Shown piece by piece: positions 8,907 to 17,893 of a stretch of 64,000 nt of DNA. Where the stretch lies: contig NZ_MAYN01000008.1 in the NCBI RefSeq assembly GCF_001691555.1, positions 1,232,682 to 1,296,681 of the forward strand, read 5' to 3'. The notes under the pieces were generated by a model. That model saw only the letters and a list, made by a program, of their open reading frames with translations. It had not been told where the DNA came from and searched no databases. Both the position numbers and the translations under genes were made by a program. The DNA is from Pantoea eucrina. GTDB taxonomy: Bacteria > Pseudomonadota > Gammaproteobacteria > Enterobacterales > Enterobacteriaceae. Within the stretch, counting starts at the first letter, position 1; each line of letters starts with the position of its first letter.

Positions 8907-8930
8907 GCGTGCGCCGGTTCAGGCGCACGC
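8907..8930. terminator. GC-rich hairpin between convergent ynfK and osmV
   Basis: Perfect nine-base arms GCGTGCGCC / GGCGCACGC with a six-base loop. There is no long T run on either side, so this may be a weak bidirectional terminator or an RNA 3'-end stabiliser. Confidence 0.5.
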
Positions 8931-8934
8931 CACG

Positions 8935-10071
8935 TCAGGGATTAAGGCGGCGGCGGGTCCGGCCTGAACTAAGATAGTCCGCGATATAATCCTGTGAGAT
9001 TTCGCCGCTGTAGCGGCCATTCTCATCGACAATCGGCATCCAGACGGTGTTATGCTCATACAGTTTTGACAGCACCACGCGCAGGTTCTCTTCAGCTTTG
9101 CCGGTGACGCGAAAGTGGTGCAGCCTCTCCCCGCAGTGGCCGGCGGCACCGCGCGCCTCGCGACGCTTCACAAAACCAAGCGGCCTGTCATCCTCATCGA
9201 CCACGGTGACTGAACGCATATCGTTGTCATCCATGGTGGTAAATGCCTCCATAAGCGGCGTGCTGCGGCGTACGGTAATGGCAGGCTGCTGGTCGGTAAC
9301 GTCGCCTGCCTGTACCAGCAGCAGGCGTTTAAGGGTGCGATCCTGACCGACAAAGGATCCGACAAAGTCGTTTGCGGGTTTTGCCAGCAGCTCATCCGGG
9401 CTGGCGCACTGCACGATTTTTCCCTGACCAAATACCGCAATGCGATCGCCGAGCTTTAACGCTTCATCGATATCGTGGCTGACCAGCATGACCGTTTTTT
9501 TCAGCTGGCGCTGCATCTCAAGAAACTCATTCTGGATCGCTTCACGGTTTATCGGGTCGACGGCGCCAAAAGGCTCATCCATCAGCAGCACCGGTGGATC
9601 GGCAGCCAGTGCCCGGATAACGCCAATGCGCTGCTGCTGACCGCCGGACATTTCACGCGGGTAGCGATGTAAAAACTTAGTCGGGTCCAGCGCCACCATG
9701 CTCATCAGCTCCGTGGCTCTTTCGCGGCAGCGCTTTTTATCCCAGCCCAGCATGCGGGGCACCACCGTAATATTCTCCTCAATCGTCATGTTCGGGAACA
9801 AACCAATCTGCTGGATCACATAGCCAATATTACGCCGCAGCGTCACCGTGTCCTGACCGCTGGTATCCTCTCCGTTGATATAAATCCGGCCGCCGCTGGC
9901 CGGTATCAGGCGGTTGATCATCTTCAGCGTGGTGGTTTTGCCACAGCCGGAAGGGCCCAGCAGCACGCACATTTCGCCTGCCGGTACGTGCAGGCTGACG
10001 TTATCTACCGCATTAAAGGCCGTGCCATTTTTCTGCGTAAAAGTTTTCGTCAGGTTTTCCAGTTTAATCAT
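8935..10071 (-). CDS. osmV: Osmoprotectant ABC transporter ATP-binding protein OsmV
   Basis: A 378-residue ATPase that drives periplasmic-binding-protein-dependent uptake of glycine betaine or choline-O-sulphate-type solutes. Visible motifs: Walker A GPSGCGKT (~residue 38), signature MSGGQQQR (~143), Walker B VLLMDEPFGAVD (~163) and the H-loop VSHDIDEA. Two CBS-like segments occupy residues ~250-370 (RSVTVVDEDDRPLGFV; WMPIVDENGRYSGEIS), as in Salmonella OsmV; these sense ionic strength in related OpuA systems. The ATG overlaps the osmW stop (ATGA). It is last in a four-gene operon read from 12389. Confidence 0.93.
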   Translation of the reverse strand: MIKLENLTKTFTQKNGTAFNAVDNVSLHVPAGEMCVLLGPSGCGKTTTLKMINRLIPASGGRIYINGEDTSGQDTVTLRRNIGYVIQQIGLFPNMTIEENITVVPRMLGWDKKRCRERATELMSMVALDPTKFLHRYPREMSGGQQQRIGVIRALAADPPVLLMDEPFGAVDPINREAIQNEFLEMQRQLKKTVMLVSHDIDEALKLGDRIAVFGQGKIVQCASPDELLAKPANDFVGSFVGQDRTLKRLLLVQAGDVTDQQPAITVRRSTPLMEAFTTMDDNDMRSVTVVDEDDRPLGFVKRREARGAAGHCGERLHHFRVTGKAEENLRVVLSKLYEHNTVWMPIVDENGRYSGEISQDYIADYLSSGRTRRRLNP

Positions 10072-10718
10072 TCGCGAATCCCCTTTGGGGTCAGGGCCAG
10101 CTGCAGCCGGTGCAGCAGCCAGTCAAGAAAGATAGCCAGCAGGCAGATCATCAGCGCGCCGGCAATCAGCATGCGCACATCGCTACCGCCGATGCCATCC
10201 AGCAGCTGCAATCCGAGACCACCCGCACCGATAACGGCGGCGATCGCCATGACGCCAACGTTCATGACCACCGCCGTACGGATACCGCCAAAAATCACCG
10301 GCAGCGCCATCGGGATCTCTACCCAGCGCAGCCGCTGCCAGAAGGTCATACCGATACCGCGTCCCGCTTCGCGCAGCCCGGAGGGCAGATTTTCCAGCGC
10401 CGTGTGGGTATTACGCACAATAGGCAGCAGCGAATAGAGAAACACAGCCGTAATCGCAGGCAGGGCGCCGATGCCCTGGCCGATCAGTGAAAAAAGCGGG
10501 ATCATTAGCCCGAACAGCGCGATGGTAGGGATAGTCAGCACAATAGTGGCAATGCCCAGCACCGGCGTCGCCAGCCATTTAACGCGTACAATCAAAATGC
10601 CCAGCGGCACGCCAGCGAGGATGGCAAAGCCAACCGCCACCAGCACCAGCCAGGTGTGCTGCCACGTCAGGCCCAGCAGCATCTGCCAGTTGTCAGTGAT
10701 GTAATACAGGGTATCCAT
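10068..10718 (-). CDS. osmW: Osmoprotectant ABC transporter permease OsmW
   Basis: A 216-residue integral membrane subunit with about five to six helices. The EAA-loop motif is LREAGRGIGMTFWQRLRWVEIPMALPVI (given here as the region around residue 125), which contacts the OsmV ATPase. The family belongs to the OpuAB/ProW-like permeases; two different permeases (this and OsmY) are expected to pair. Start 10718 has a clear AGGAG ribosome binding site five bases upstream. It lies nine bases after osmX and overlaps osmV. Confidence 0.92.
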   Translation of the reverse strand: MDTLYYITDNWQMLLGLTWQHTWLVLVAVGFAILAGVPLGILIVRVKWLATPVLGIATIVLTIPTIALFGLMIPLFSLIGQGIGALPAITAVFLYSLLPIVRNTHTALENLPSGLREAGRGIGMTFWQRLRWVEIPMALPVIFGGIRTAVVMNVGVMAIAAVIGAGGLGLQLLDGIGGSDVRMLIAGALMICLLAIFLDWLLHRLQLALTPKGIRE

Positions 10719-10727
10719 GGTGTCTCC

Positions 10728-11654
10728 TTACAGCATGTTGCGGGACTGGAGAAAATCGCGGGCAACCTGAGCGGGTGACTGATGGTCGATATCCACTCGC
10801 TTATTCATTTCTGAGATGGCGTCATCAGTGATTAAGGCTGAAAGCTGATTCAGCGCTTTCTCCAGGCCCGGATGGGCAGCGAGCACCTCTTCACGCACCA
10901 CGGGCGTGACGTTGTAACTGGGAAAGAAGTGCTTATCATCCTGTAATACCAGCAGGTCAAAGCCCTTCACCCGGCCATCGGTGGTGTAGATCAGACCAGC
11001 GTCCACAAACCCGTCACGCACTGCGTTATAGACCAGTCCGGGGTCCATCTGGCGAATTTGCGGACGATCCAGCGGTAGCTGATAAACTTTTTGCAACGGC
11101 TTCAGTCCATCGGAGCGGCCCGCAAATTCCAGATCCAGCCCCAGCCGCCAGTTATGCTCCGGATCGTTCCTGCGCACCTGTTCCATTTTGCTGACCAGCT
11201 GCGACAGGGTGGTAATACCCTCCTGCTCTGCGCGACATCGCTGCATGGCGAAAGCGTAGGTATTGTTCATGGGTGCCGGTTTAAGCCAGACCAGCCCCTG
11301 TTTTGCATCGAGCTTTTTCACTGTCGCCCACGCCTGCTCAGGGGACATGGGCTTACTGATATGGTTAAAAATAATGAGCGAGGTGCCGGTATATTCCCAT
11401 GTCATATCAATCTGTTTATTGATCATGGCATTACGGCTGATGGTGGTGGCAATATTGGTCTTTGGGATGATCTTAAATCCGTTTTTCTGCAGCCATAAAA
11501 CGGTCAGGGCAGACAAAATATGTTGTTCAGTAAAGCTTTTGGTGGAGAGCGTAACGGGCGCAGCAGCCATTGCTGACTGAGTCAGCAGCAGCGCAGTGCT
11601 CAGCGCCAGCACAGCATTGCGCAGCCAGCGGGAAAGCGGCCTGGTGAGGATCAT
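10728..11654 (-). CDS. osmX: Osmoprotectant-binding periplasmic protein OsmX
   Basis: A 308-residue secreted solute-binding protein of the OpuAC/YehZ type. A Sec signal peptide spans about residues 1-31 (hydrophobic [15 protein letters not shown], cleavage near AMAA-AP). The mature part begins with [20 protein letters not shown] and contains ITWEYTG-like [11 protein letters not shown], both typical of betaine/choline-binding proteins. I chose the ATG at 11654, nine bases after GGAG; a further ATG at 11669 overlaps that site. It lies second in the osmY-osmX-osmW-osmV operon. Substrate preference cannot be read from the sequence. Confidence 0.9.
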   Translation of the reverse strand: MILTRPLSRWLRNAVLALSTALLLTQSAMAAAPVTLSTKSFTEQHILSALTVLWLQKNGFKIIPKTNIATTISRNAMINKQIDMTWEYTGTSLIIFNHISKPMSPEQAWATVKKLDAKQGLVWLKPAPMNNTYAFAMQRCRAEQEGITTLSQLVSKMEQVRRNDPEHNWRLGLDLEFAGRSDGLKPLQKVYQLPLDRPQIRQMDPGLVYNAVRDGFVDAGLIYTTDGRVKGFDLLVLQDDKHFFPSYNVTPVVREEVLAAHPGLEKALNQLSALITDDAISEMNKRVDIDHQSPAQVARDFLQSRNML

Positions 11655-11672
11655 CAAAACGTGCTCCATGGG

Positions 11673-12389
11673 TTAAGTTGCAGCGTGTGGCGAAAGAATG
11701 CGGCCCAGCGCGGCCAGCAGCATATCCAGGATCAGGGCTATCAGCGCGGTGGCGGCCGCGCCCAGAATCAGCGTCGGGAAATCGTTCAGATAAATTCCGG
11801 GGAAAATCAGTTCGCCGTAGCTGCTCGCGCCTATCAAAAAGGCCAGCGGCGCGGTGCCGACGTTAATCGCTGTGGCGATGCGCACCCCGGCCAATATCAC
11901 CGGCAGCGCGTCCGGCAGCTCAACCTGGCGCAGCCGCTGCAGGCGGGTCATGCCAATGCCTTTTGCCGCTTCAATCAGCGCAGGGGGGACCGCGCACAGG
12001 CCGGCATAGGTATTGCGCACAATGGGCAGCAGCGAGGCGAGGAACAGGGCAATCAGCGCCGGCTGTTCACCGATGCCCACAACCACCATGGCCAGCGCCA
12101 GCACGGCCAGAGGCGGGAGGGTATTGCCTACGTTGAATATCTGCATAACATATTCAGCCCGGCGTCGTGCAAAAGGACGGCTCAGCACAATCCCGGAAGG
12201 GATCCCCACCAGCAGTGCGCAGAGCATGGACCAGAAAACCAGCCAGAGATGCTGCTGACCGAGATAAATCAGATCGGTCTGGCGGGCACGCAGCGTATCC
12301 GGACCGAGTCCCCAGACCAGCAGCGCGACGAGTACTAAAAGTGTGAGAAGAGCCAATCCGGTGCGCCGGATCAGCGATGCGTGAGGCAT
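11673..12389 (-). CDS. osmY: Osmoprotectant ABC transporter permease OsmY (OsmU system)
   Basis: A 238-residue permease with about six helices and the EAA-type loop IEAAKGIGMTRLQRLRQVEL. It is the second membrane subunit of the OsmU transporter and is unrelated to the E. coli periplasmic BON protein with the same symbol. The ATG at 12389 follows GGGAG at nine bases; an upstream in-frame ATG at 12419 lacks such a site. It is the first gene of the operon, so the promoter should lie in the 12390-12753 gap. Confidence 0.88.
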   Translation of the reverse strand: MPHASLIRRTGLALLTLLVLVALLVWGLGPDTLRARQTDLIYLGQQHLWLVFWSMLCALLVGIPSGIVLSRPFARRRAEYVMQIFNVGNTLPPLAVLALAMVVVGIGEQPALIALFLASLLPIVRNTYAGLCAVPPALIEAAKGIGMTRLQRLRQVELPDALPVILAGVRIATAINVGTAPLAFLIGASSYGELIFPGIYLNDFPTLILGAAATALIALILDMLLAALGRILSPHAAT

Positions 12390-12753
12390 AACCGTTTTCT
12401 CCCTGAATAAATACAACAATCAGCTATGATTGCTCTGCTGAGCGGCAGGATAAGGGGCCGCGTTCGATAGCAAAATTTTATGGTTAAAAGGCAGATTGAC
12501 CGCGCTAAAGCTTCGTAAATTCACATGTAATTAACCGTACGGCTAAAAATCTATAGCAATCTCTGATCGGCAAAGCCAGCATTTAGCGCAAAAAACAGCG
12601 GGTAGGGTGCGGGCAAAACGGCATGCAGCCCGCGCGGGATATGGGATGCTATGACAATAAAAAAAACTCATCGAAAAAGGTTACCCTGTCACATAAACGC
12701 TGGCTGGCGCATTGTGTGGCTGAACCAAAAGATTAACCGGTATAAGGAGCGTT
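12390..12753. promoter_or_regulatory. Divergent intergenic region osmY / DHA2 exporter (364 bp)
   Basis: Moderately AT-rich spacer that must hold the promoters of the osmYXWV operon and of the exporter. I see no convincing -35/-10 pair, terminator or small gene. An osmotic or sigma-S promoter is expected for the transporter but is not demonstrated by the sequence. Confidence 0.4.
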
Positions 12754-14214
12754 ATGTCAGAGCACGCTGAAGTTTTGCGCAGCCATCGTCCATGGATCCT
12801 GTTTGCCTGTATGCTGGCGATGTTTATGGCCGCGATTGAGGTCACTATTGTCGCCACGGCCATGCCCACGATAATTGCCGATCTTGGCGGCTTTGCGCAG
12901 TTTGGCTGGGTGTTTTCTATTTATCTGCTGACACAGGCGGTCAGCGTGCCGCTTTATGGGCGTTTAGCCGATATATGGGGACGTAAGCGGCTCTTTTTTG
13001 TCGGAGTGTCGCTGTTTTTGTTCGGCTCAGTGCTGTGCGGCTTTGCCCATACCATGACATGGCTCATTCTGTTTCGCGCGTTTCAGGGGCTGGGGGCAGG
13101 CGCAATCATGCCGCTGACCACCACTATTGTGGCGGATATCTATTCCCCGCGTGAACGCGCCACTGTGCAGGGCTGGCTCTCCAGCGTCTGGGGCGTGGCG
13201 GCGATTATCGGGCCGCTTAGCGGCGCGTGGCTGGTGCAGCATTTCAGCTGGGCGGTGATATTCTGGGTCAATGTACCGGTAGGCCTGATCTCAATGCTGC
13301 TGCTGGCGCGCTTCCTTCCCGCACGCCAGGCCTCTGTGTCAGGTGCGCTGAATATCACCGGCAGCTGCTGGCTGATGATCAGCGTCACCGCGCTGCTGGT
13401 GGCGCTGCTGCAGGCGGAAGCGCTCGGCTACTGGCTGCTGCTCTTCCTGCTGCTGGCAGGCGTGGCTGGCTGGCGTCTTAAACGGCACGAGCAGCAGACG
13501 GCGGCGCCGCTCTTCCCGCTCGCGCTGTGGCGCAGCCGCCTGATTGTGGCGGGCAATGCCGGTAACCTGATTATTGGTGCAACCATGATGGGTATCAGCG
13601 CGTTTCTGCCAACCTGGATCCAGGGGATCACCGGCGGCACGCCGCTGCAGGCGGGTAGTGCGCTGGCGATGATGTCAATCGGCTGGCCGATTGCCAGTAC
13701 GCTGAGCGGTCGCCTGATGCTCGTAACCTCTTACCGCTTTACCGCTCAGCTCGGCGCACTGTTACTGATTGCCGGCAGCGCGTTGCTGCTGCTGCTCCAT
13801 GCAGACAGCTCCGTACTGCAGGCGGGCTTCACGGCCTTTGTTATCGGCACCGGCATGGGCATGACCAGCACCACATTTCTGGTCTCCGTACAAAACCATG
13901 CGCAATATGAGATCCGCGGTATCTGCACTGCTTCCATTATGTTCAGCCGGATGCTGGGTTCGGCGCTGGGAACCGCTCTGATGGGGGCGGTTTTAAATAT
14001 CAACCTGGCGCAGCGGCTGCCGCAGGCGAACGATCCCATGCAAAAAATCATGTCGCCGGAGAGTCGTGAGGCGCTGCCGGTGGCAGAACTGCAGCTCTGG
14101 ACAACTGAGATTGCAGCCTCGCTGCACTGGGTATTTATCGTGGCCTTGCTGATTGCGCTGCTGACGGTGTGGATCGCCTGGCTGATGCCGCGTCAGCGGC
14201 CGGAGACGGAATAA
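12754..14214 (+). CDS. MFS multidrug exporter, DHA2 (14-TMS, EmrB/QacA-like)
   Basis: A 486-residue proton antiporter. The DHA2 helix-1 motif is EVTIVATAMPTIIADLGG (near residue 28), followed by GRLADIWGRKRLF in loop 2-3 and the antiporter motif C region GPLSGAWLVQHFSWAVIFWVNVP in helix 5. The length and the paired helices in the middle fit fourteen transmembrane segments. A GGAG lies five bases before the ATG. No adaptor (EmrA-like) gene or TetR gene is adjacent, so it probably works alone in the inner membrane. The substrate is unknown. Confidence 0.9.
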   Translation: MSEHAEVLRSHRPWILFACMLAMFMAAIEVTIVATAMPTIIADLGGFAQFGWVFSIYLLTQAVSVPLYGRLADIWGRKRLFFVGVSLFLFGSVLCGFAHTMTWLILFRAFQGLGAGAIMPLTTTIVADIYSPRERATVQGWLSSVWGVAAIIGPLSGAWLVQHFSWAVIFWVNVPVGLISMLLLARFLPARQASVSGALNITGSCWLMISVTALLVALLQAEALGYWLLLFLLLAGVAGWRLKRHEQQTAAPLFPLALWRSRLIVAGNAGNLIIGATMMGISAFLPTWIQGITGGTPLQAGSALAMMSIGWPIASTLSGRLMLVTSYRFTAQLGALLLIAGSALLLLLHADSSVLQAGFTAFVIGTGMGMTSTTFLVSVQNHAQYEIRGICTASIMFSRMLGSALGTALMGAVLNINLAQRLPQANDPMQKIMSPESREALPVAELQLWTTEIAASLHWVFIVALLIALLTVWIAWLMPRQRPETE

Positions 14215-14223
14215 CAGGTGAAA

Positions 14224-14248
14224 AACCGGGGCAGACGCTGCCCCGGTT
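14224..14248. terminator. Strong hairpin terminator between DHA2 exporter and ynfD
   Basis: Perfect eleven-base arms AACCGGGGCAG / CTGCCCCGGTT with a three-base loop. On the minus strand it continues into TTTTT, a good terminator for ynfD; it may also stop the plus-strand exporter transcript. Confidence 0.85.
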
Positions 14249-14252
14249 GCGG

Positions 14253-14549
14253 TTACTGCGCTGACATATCCTGCGAGCTGCCGGCGCTGTCGGGCGCGCT
14301 GCCGTCTGCATCCCGCATATTCTTTTTATAAACAATTTTTTGCGTATCGTTTTCACAGTGGCCGACCACCTGACCACCCGCCTGATCGGCCTGATCGTTT
14401 GGCACGATGTCCAGCGTAAAATCTGACTCCGCCACGCCGTTGCTGACAATTTTTTTGCTGATATCGGCACGAACGCTGTCGCAGGAGGCCTGAGCCATCA
14501 GCGGCAGCGTCATAGCACCCAGCAGCAGTACCAGAGAACCCTTTTTCAT
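14253..14549 (-). CDS. ynfD: DUF1161 periplasmic protein YnfD
   Basis: A 98-residue protein with an N-terminal signal peptide (MKKGSLVLLLGAMTLPLMAQA, cut before SCDSV). The mature part has the DUF1161 pattern: SCDSVRADISKKIVSNGVAE, DFTLDIVPNDQ, GGQVVGHCENDTQKIVY, with two conserved cysteines likely to form a disulphide. The function is unknown. Start 14549 was chosen for the AGGAG six bases upstream; the longer frame from 14582 has no such site. Its closeness to ynfB and ynfA follows E. coli, where speG and ynfC lie between; these are missing here. Confidence 0.85.
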   Translation of the reverse strand: MKKGSLVLLLGAMTLPLMAQASCDSVRADISKKIVSNGVAESDFTLDIVPNDQADQAGGQVVGHCENDTQKIVYKKNMRDADGSAPDSAGSSQDMSAQ

Positions 14550-14600
14550 CGCTAACTCCTTGTTGACTGTCTCTCTGAACACTATAGCAGCACAGCTGCG

Positions 14601-14936
14601 TTACGGCGCGACCGGGCGACCGGTCCGGCGATCAAGGCAGCGCAGGGTATTCTCTTCCCAGTAAGCGTTAACGTTATAGCTCTTGTCGCAGGCGTCGCGG
14701 GTATCAAACGCGCGGTCTGCTTTATCAAACTCTTTCTCTGTCCGGGTATTAATTTTGCTGCGCAGATTGCGGGTATCGTTCCACTGCTCTTTACTCTGGC
14801 GCGCGGCTTCGTTGCTGGCCGCACTGTTGCCATCTTCCACAATCAGGCGATCGGTGCGCGCGATGGCAAGGGGAGCGGTCAACAGCACACTGGCCGACAG
14901 TAACGCCGTAAACAGAACAGAAGCATAATTTTTCAT
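14601..14936 (-). CDS. ynfB: DUF1283 (UPF0482) periplasmic protein YnfB
   Basis: A 111-residue exported protein. Residues 1-26 are a signal peptide ending IARTD or ALAIA; the mature region carries [20 protein letters not shown], the acidic [14 protein letters not shown] and the C-terminal [15 protein letters not shown], matching remembered E. coli YnfB. Function is unknown. Two cysteines probably form a disulphide. Start 14936 is supported by AAGGA upstream. It is divergent from ynfA, as in E. coli. Confidence 0.9.
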   Translation of the reverse strand: MKNYASVLFTALLSASVLLTAPLAIARTDRLIVEDGNSAASNEAARQSKEQWNDTRNLRSKINTRTEKEFDKADRAFDTRDACDKSYNVNAYWEENTLRCLDRRTGRPVAP

Positions 14937-15063
14937 GGTGTTGTCCTTCAGTCAGACCCGGTCAGCCATAGGAGGCTGTCTCTGTAACAGCCCCTAGTAT
15001 ATCATCGCGCTTTTACTGCTCACCAGCGGTGTGCAGTTTGTTGAGGTAACAGAGAGCAGGGTT

Positions 15064-15393
15064 ATGCTGATCCAGACCACACTATTGTTTTTCATTACGG
15101 CGGTTGCAGAGATCACTGGCTGTTTCCTGCCCTGGCTCTGGCTGCGTAAAGGAATGAGCGCATGGCTGCTGCTGCCTGCCACCGCCAGTCTGGCGCTGTT
15201 TGTCTGGCTGCTCACGCTGCATCCGGCAGCAAGCGGACGGGTATATGCGGCATACGGAGGCGTCTATGTGTTTACGGCTCTGATCTGGCTGCGGGTGGTA
15301 GATGGGGTACGCCTGAGCGCATGGGACTGGACTGGCGCGCTGATAGCGCTGTGCGGCATGCTGATTATGGTGACAGGCTGGGGAAAAGCCTGA
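15064..15393 (+). CDS. ynfA: UPF0060 inner-membrane protein YnfA
   Basis: A 109-residue protein with four hydrophobic helices, related in fold to small multidrug resistance (SMR) transporters. [39 protein letters not shown] and [16 protein letters not shown] are almost the same as in E. coli YnfA. The start at 15064 follows GAGAGCAGGGTT and gives the family length; an upstream frame from 15031 would add eleven residues. Confidence 0.93.
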   Translation: MLIQTTLLFFITAVAEITGCFLPWLWLRKGMSAWLLLPATASLALFVWLLTLHPAASGRVYAAYGGVYVFTALIWLRVVDGVRLSAWDWTGALIALCGMLIMVTGWGKA

Positions 15394-15427
15394 CAGCGTC
15401 ACCCGGCAGAGACAAGTGACGCTGTCA
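15391..15427. terminator. Long hairpin between convergent ynfA and ydfG
   Basis: Twelve-base inverted repeat TGACAGCGTCAC / GTGACGCTGTCA, the left arm starting with the ynfA stop codon. Likely a bidirectional 3'-end signal, although the T run is weak. Confidence 0.65.
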
Positions 15428-15434
15428 CATAAAA

Positions 15435-16184
15435 TCAGTGCGCTTTATGCACTTTCAGGCCGGCAGTGGTCTGGCTGACCGGCATGATCTCCAGCGTATT
15501 GATGTTCACATGCGCTGGCAGCGTGGTAACCCAGTAAACCGCTTCGGTAACATCTTCCGCGGTTAGTGCTGTCGTGCCTTCATACACGGCGCCGGCGCGA
15601 TCGTCATCGCCTTTGAAGCGCACGTTAGAAAACTCCGTTCCGCCAACCAGGCCTGGCTCAATATCGGTCACACGCAGCGCGGTGCCGTGCAGATCGGTCC
15701 GCAGATTCAGGCTGAACTGACGCACAAATGCTTTGGTTGCGCCATAAACGTTGCCGCCCGCATAGGGCCAGCTGCCGGCAATTGAACCGATGTTCACGAT
15801 ATGTCCGACGTTGCGCTCTACCATGGCGGGCAGCAGCGCCCGGGTCATGTATACCAGGCCTTTTGTATTGGTATCGATCATGTTATCCCAGTCATCGACA
15901 CTGGCTTTGTGAGCCGGCTCAGTGCCCAGCGCCAGGCCCGCGTTGTTGACCAGTACATCAATAGTGCGCCATTCAGCCGGAAGCGCAGCCACAATGTCAT
16001 CGATTGCGGCACGATCGCGCACATCAAGCTGAACGGTATAGAGGTTTTCACCCAGCTCATCCTTCAGCGCCTGCAGTCGTTCAGCGCGCCGTCCGCTGGC
16101 GATCACTTTATGGCCTGTGGCAATGAAGCGGCGGGTGATACTTTCACCAAAACCCGCAGTAGCACCGGTAACAAAAATAATCAT
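15435..16184 (-). CDS. ydfG: NADP-dependent 3-hydroxy acid dehydrogenase YdfG
   Basis: A 249-residue short-chain dehydrogenase. Cofactor motif TGATAGFG at residues 6-13, NNAG at ~84, catalytic Ser of IGSIAGSWPYAGGN and YGATK (Tyr/Lys) at ~150. The C-terminus INTLEIMPVSQTTAGLKVHK matches E. coli YdfG, which oxidises L-allo-threonine and 3-hydroxy acids and reduces malonic semialdehyde from uracil breakdown. In E. coli it lies directly divergent from dcp; here guaD is between them. Confidence 0.95.
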   Translation of the reverse strand: MIIFVTGATAGFGESITRRFIATGHKVIASGRRAERLQALKDELGENLYTVQLDVRDRAAIDDIVAALPAEWRTIDVLVNNAGLALGTEPAHKASVDDWDNMIDTNTKGLVYMTRALLPAMVERNVGHIVNIGSIAGSWPYAGGNVYGATKAFVRQFSLNLRTDLHGTALRVTDIEPGLVGGTEFSNVRFKGDDDRAGAVYEGTTALTAEDVTEAVYWVTTLPAHVNINTLEIMPVSQTTAGLKVHKAH

Positions 16185-16275
16185 CTCACTGTTCCTTAAC
16201 TGTTTTCAGGTAGTCCGCGTTAACCATATCACCATCACTTCCTGCCTGCTGAAAAAAAGCAGTCTGCCGCCGGTG

Positions 16276-16302
16276 TGCATTAACCGGGTGCAGGGCTGCA
16301 CC
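16276..16302 (+). promoter_or_regulatory. Candidate NtrC enhancer sites upstream of guaD
   Basis: TGCATTAACCGGGTGCA (16276-16292) matches the glnA-type NtrC site TGCAC-N6-GGTGCA at all but one fixed position. An overlapping dyad GGTGCA-GGGC-TGCACC runs to 16302, and another GGTGCA half-site ends at 16360. The sites lie ~150 bp before the sigma-54 promoter, a usual enhancer distance. Confidence 0.6.
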
Positions 16303-16437
16303 GTGATGAGGCGTAACGGGACAGAGTAAGTCGTTGCGCCCGGCATCTGAACACGGTGCAAAGCGGCGTAATCGGTTGCGCATTCGTTTGCTTTTAATGT
16401 TTATCTAACCTCATGATTTGGATGAATAATTCAGAGG

Positions 16438-16453
16438 TGGCACAGCCTTTGCA
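16438..16453 (+). promoter_or_regulatory. Sigma-54 promoter of guaD
   Basis: TGGCACAGCCTTTGCA matches the consensus TGGCACG-N4-TTGCA with one change, and the GG and GC elements have the exact spacing. The transcription start should fall near 16464, 20 bases before the guaD start. Confidence 0.85.
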
Positions 16454-16484
16454 CTATCGGTTTATCTTACTGAGAGGATGAGCT

Positions 16485-17843
16485 ATGAACGCTGACAATG
16501 AGACGCTGCTGCGCGCCAGTTTTTTTGATTTTACCCGCACGGTGGACCAGCCGGAGGCGCTGAGTGACGCCGCACGCTATCTTGCTGATGGCGTGCTGAC
16601 ACTGCGTGCAGGAAAAATTGTCAGCCTGCAAAGCTGGAGCAGCGCGGCGCATCAGGTTGACCACAGGCAGGTAACGGATCTGCGCGGTAAGCTGATTGTG
16701 CCGGGGTTTATCGATACCCATATTCACTATCCGCAGACGGAAATGATGGGGGCGTTCGGTGAACAGCTGCTGACCTGGCTGAATACCTATACCTTTCCGG
16801 TCGAGCAGCAGTATCACTGTGCCACCCATGCGGCAAAGATGTCCGCTTTTTTCCTGCAGCAGCTGCTGGCTAACGGTACCACTACCGCGCTGGTGTTCGG
16901 CACGGTGCATCCGCAGTCGGTTGAGGCGCTGTTCAGCGCGGCAGAGCGGCTCAGCATGCGGCTCATTGCCGGTAAAGTGATGATGGATCGCAACGCGCCC
17001 GACTACCTTACCGAAACGCCCGAAACGAGTTATCAGCAGACGCGGGCGCTGATAGCGCGCTGGCACCGGCGCGGCCGTCTTGGCTATGCGCTGACGCCAC
17101 GCTTTGCGCCGACCTCTTCGCCACAGCTGCTGGAACGGGTGCGCCAGCTGCGAACTGAGTTTCCCGATACCTGGCTGCATACGCACCTGAGTGAAAATCC
17201 GCAGGAGGTGGCGTGGGTCAGAGAGCTTTTTCCCGAGCGCAACGGCTATCTCGATGTCTATCACCACTACCAGCTCACGGGCGCACGCAGCGTATTTGCC
17301 CACTGCCTGCATCTGCAGGATCATGAGTGGCAGTGCCTGCACGACACCGGTTCAGCCATCGCGTTTTGTCCTACTTCAAATCTGTTTCTTGGCAGCGGGC
17401 TGTTTGATCTCAAACGCTGCTGGCAGGAGAACGTGCGCATGGGGATCGGTACCGATGTCGGCGCAGGCACCACGTTCAACCTGCTGCAGACGCTGGGCGA
17501 AGCGTATAAAGTGGGGCAGCTGCAGCACTATAAGCTGACCGCCTGTGAAGCGCTGTATCGCGCCACGCTTGGCGGAGCGCAGGCGCTGGATCTCGATGAG
17601 AAAATCGGCAACTTTACTCCCGGTAAAGAGGCCGATTTTGTCGTGCTGGATCCGGCAGTATCACCGCTGCAGCAGCTGCGTCATGGCAACAGTAAAGATA
17701 TCTTCGAGCAGCTGTTTGTCCTGATGACGCTTGGCGACGATCGCAACATTGCGCAGACCTGGGTAAACGGCCGGCCGGTGTGGCAAAAAGAGACGACTGA
17801 CAGCGTGCAGAGTTGTTGCCCGCAAACCGGCGTGCCAGGATAA
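16485..17843 (+). CDS. guaD: Guanine deaminase
   Basis: A 452-residue cyclic amidohydrolase that converts guanine to xanthine and ammonia in the cytosol. The metal-binding N-terminal motif is FIDTHIHYPQTEMMGAFGEQL (residues ~74-95); HTHLSEN at ~238, a conserved His in FAHCLHL at ~271 and GTDVGAGTTFN at ~322 complete the active site. The barrel ends with the KIGNFTPGKEADFVVLD strand typical of the family. The start has AGGATGAGCT upstream. A sigma-54 promoter and NtrC-like sites precede it, as expected for a nitrogen-scavenging enzyme. hpxO, another purine gene, lies just beyond dcp. Confidence 0.95.
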   Translation: MNADNETLLRASFFDFTRTVDQPEALSDAARYLADGVLTLRAGKIVSLQSWSSAAHQVDHRQVTDLRGKLIVPGFIDTHIHYPQTEMMGAFGEQLLTWLNTYTFPVEQQYHCATHAAKMSAFFLQQLLANGTTTALVFGTVHPQSVEALFSAAERLSMRLIAGKVMMDRNAPDYLTETPETSYQQTRALIARWHRRGRLGYALTPRFAPTSSPQLLERVRQLRTEFPDTWLHTHLSENPQEVAWVRELFPERNGYLDVYHHYQLTGARSVFAHCLHLQDHEWQCLHDTGSAIAFCPTSNLFLGSGLFDLKRCWQENVRMGIGTDVGAGTTFNLLQTLGEAYKVGQLQHYKLTACEALYRATLGGAQALDLDEKIGNFTPGKEADFVVLDPAVSPLQQLRHGNSKDIFEQLFVLMTLGDDRNIAQTWVNGRPVWQKETTDSVQSCCPQTGVPG

Positions 17844-17893
17844 AGGCTCTCTGCCGCAGGCTTTTGCGGCGTTGCTGATTATCAGGAGCGATA

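Noticed and set aside
16467..17342. 291-codon minus-strand frame inside guaD
   Set aside because: Lies fully opposite a recognised enzyme gene and shows no signal, motif or ribosome site.
17844..17893. GCCGCA/TGCGGC hairpin between guaD and dcp as a terminator
   Set aside because: Stem is only six pairs with no T run; more likely a minor intercistronic structure.
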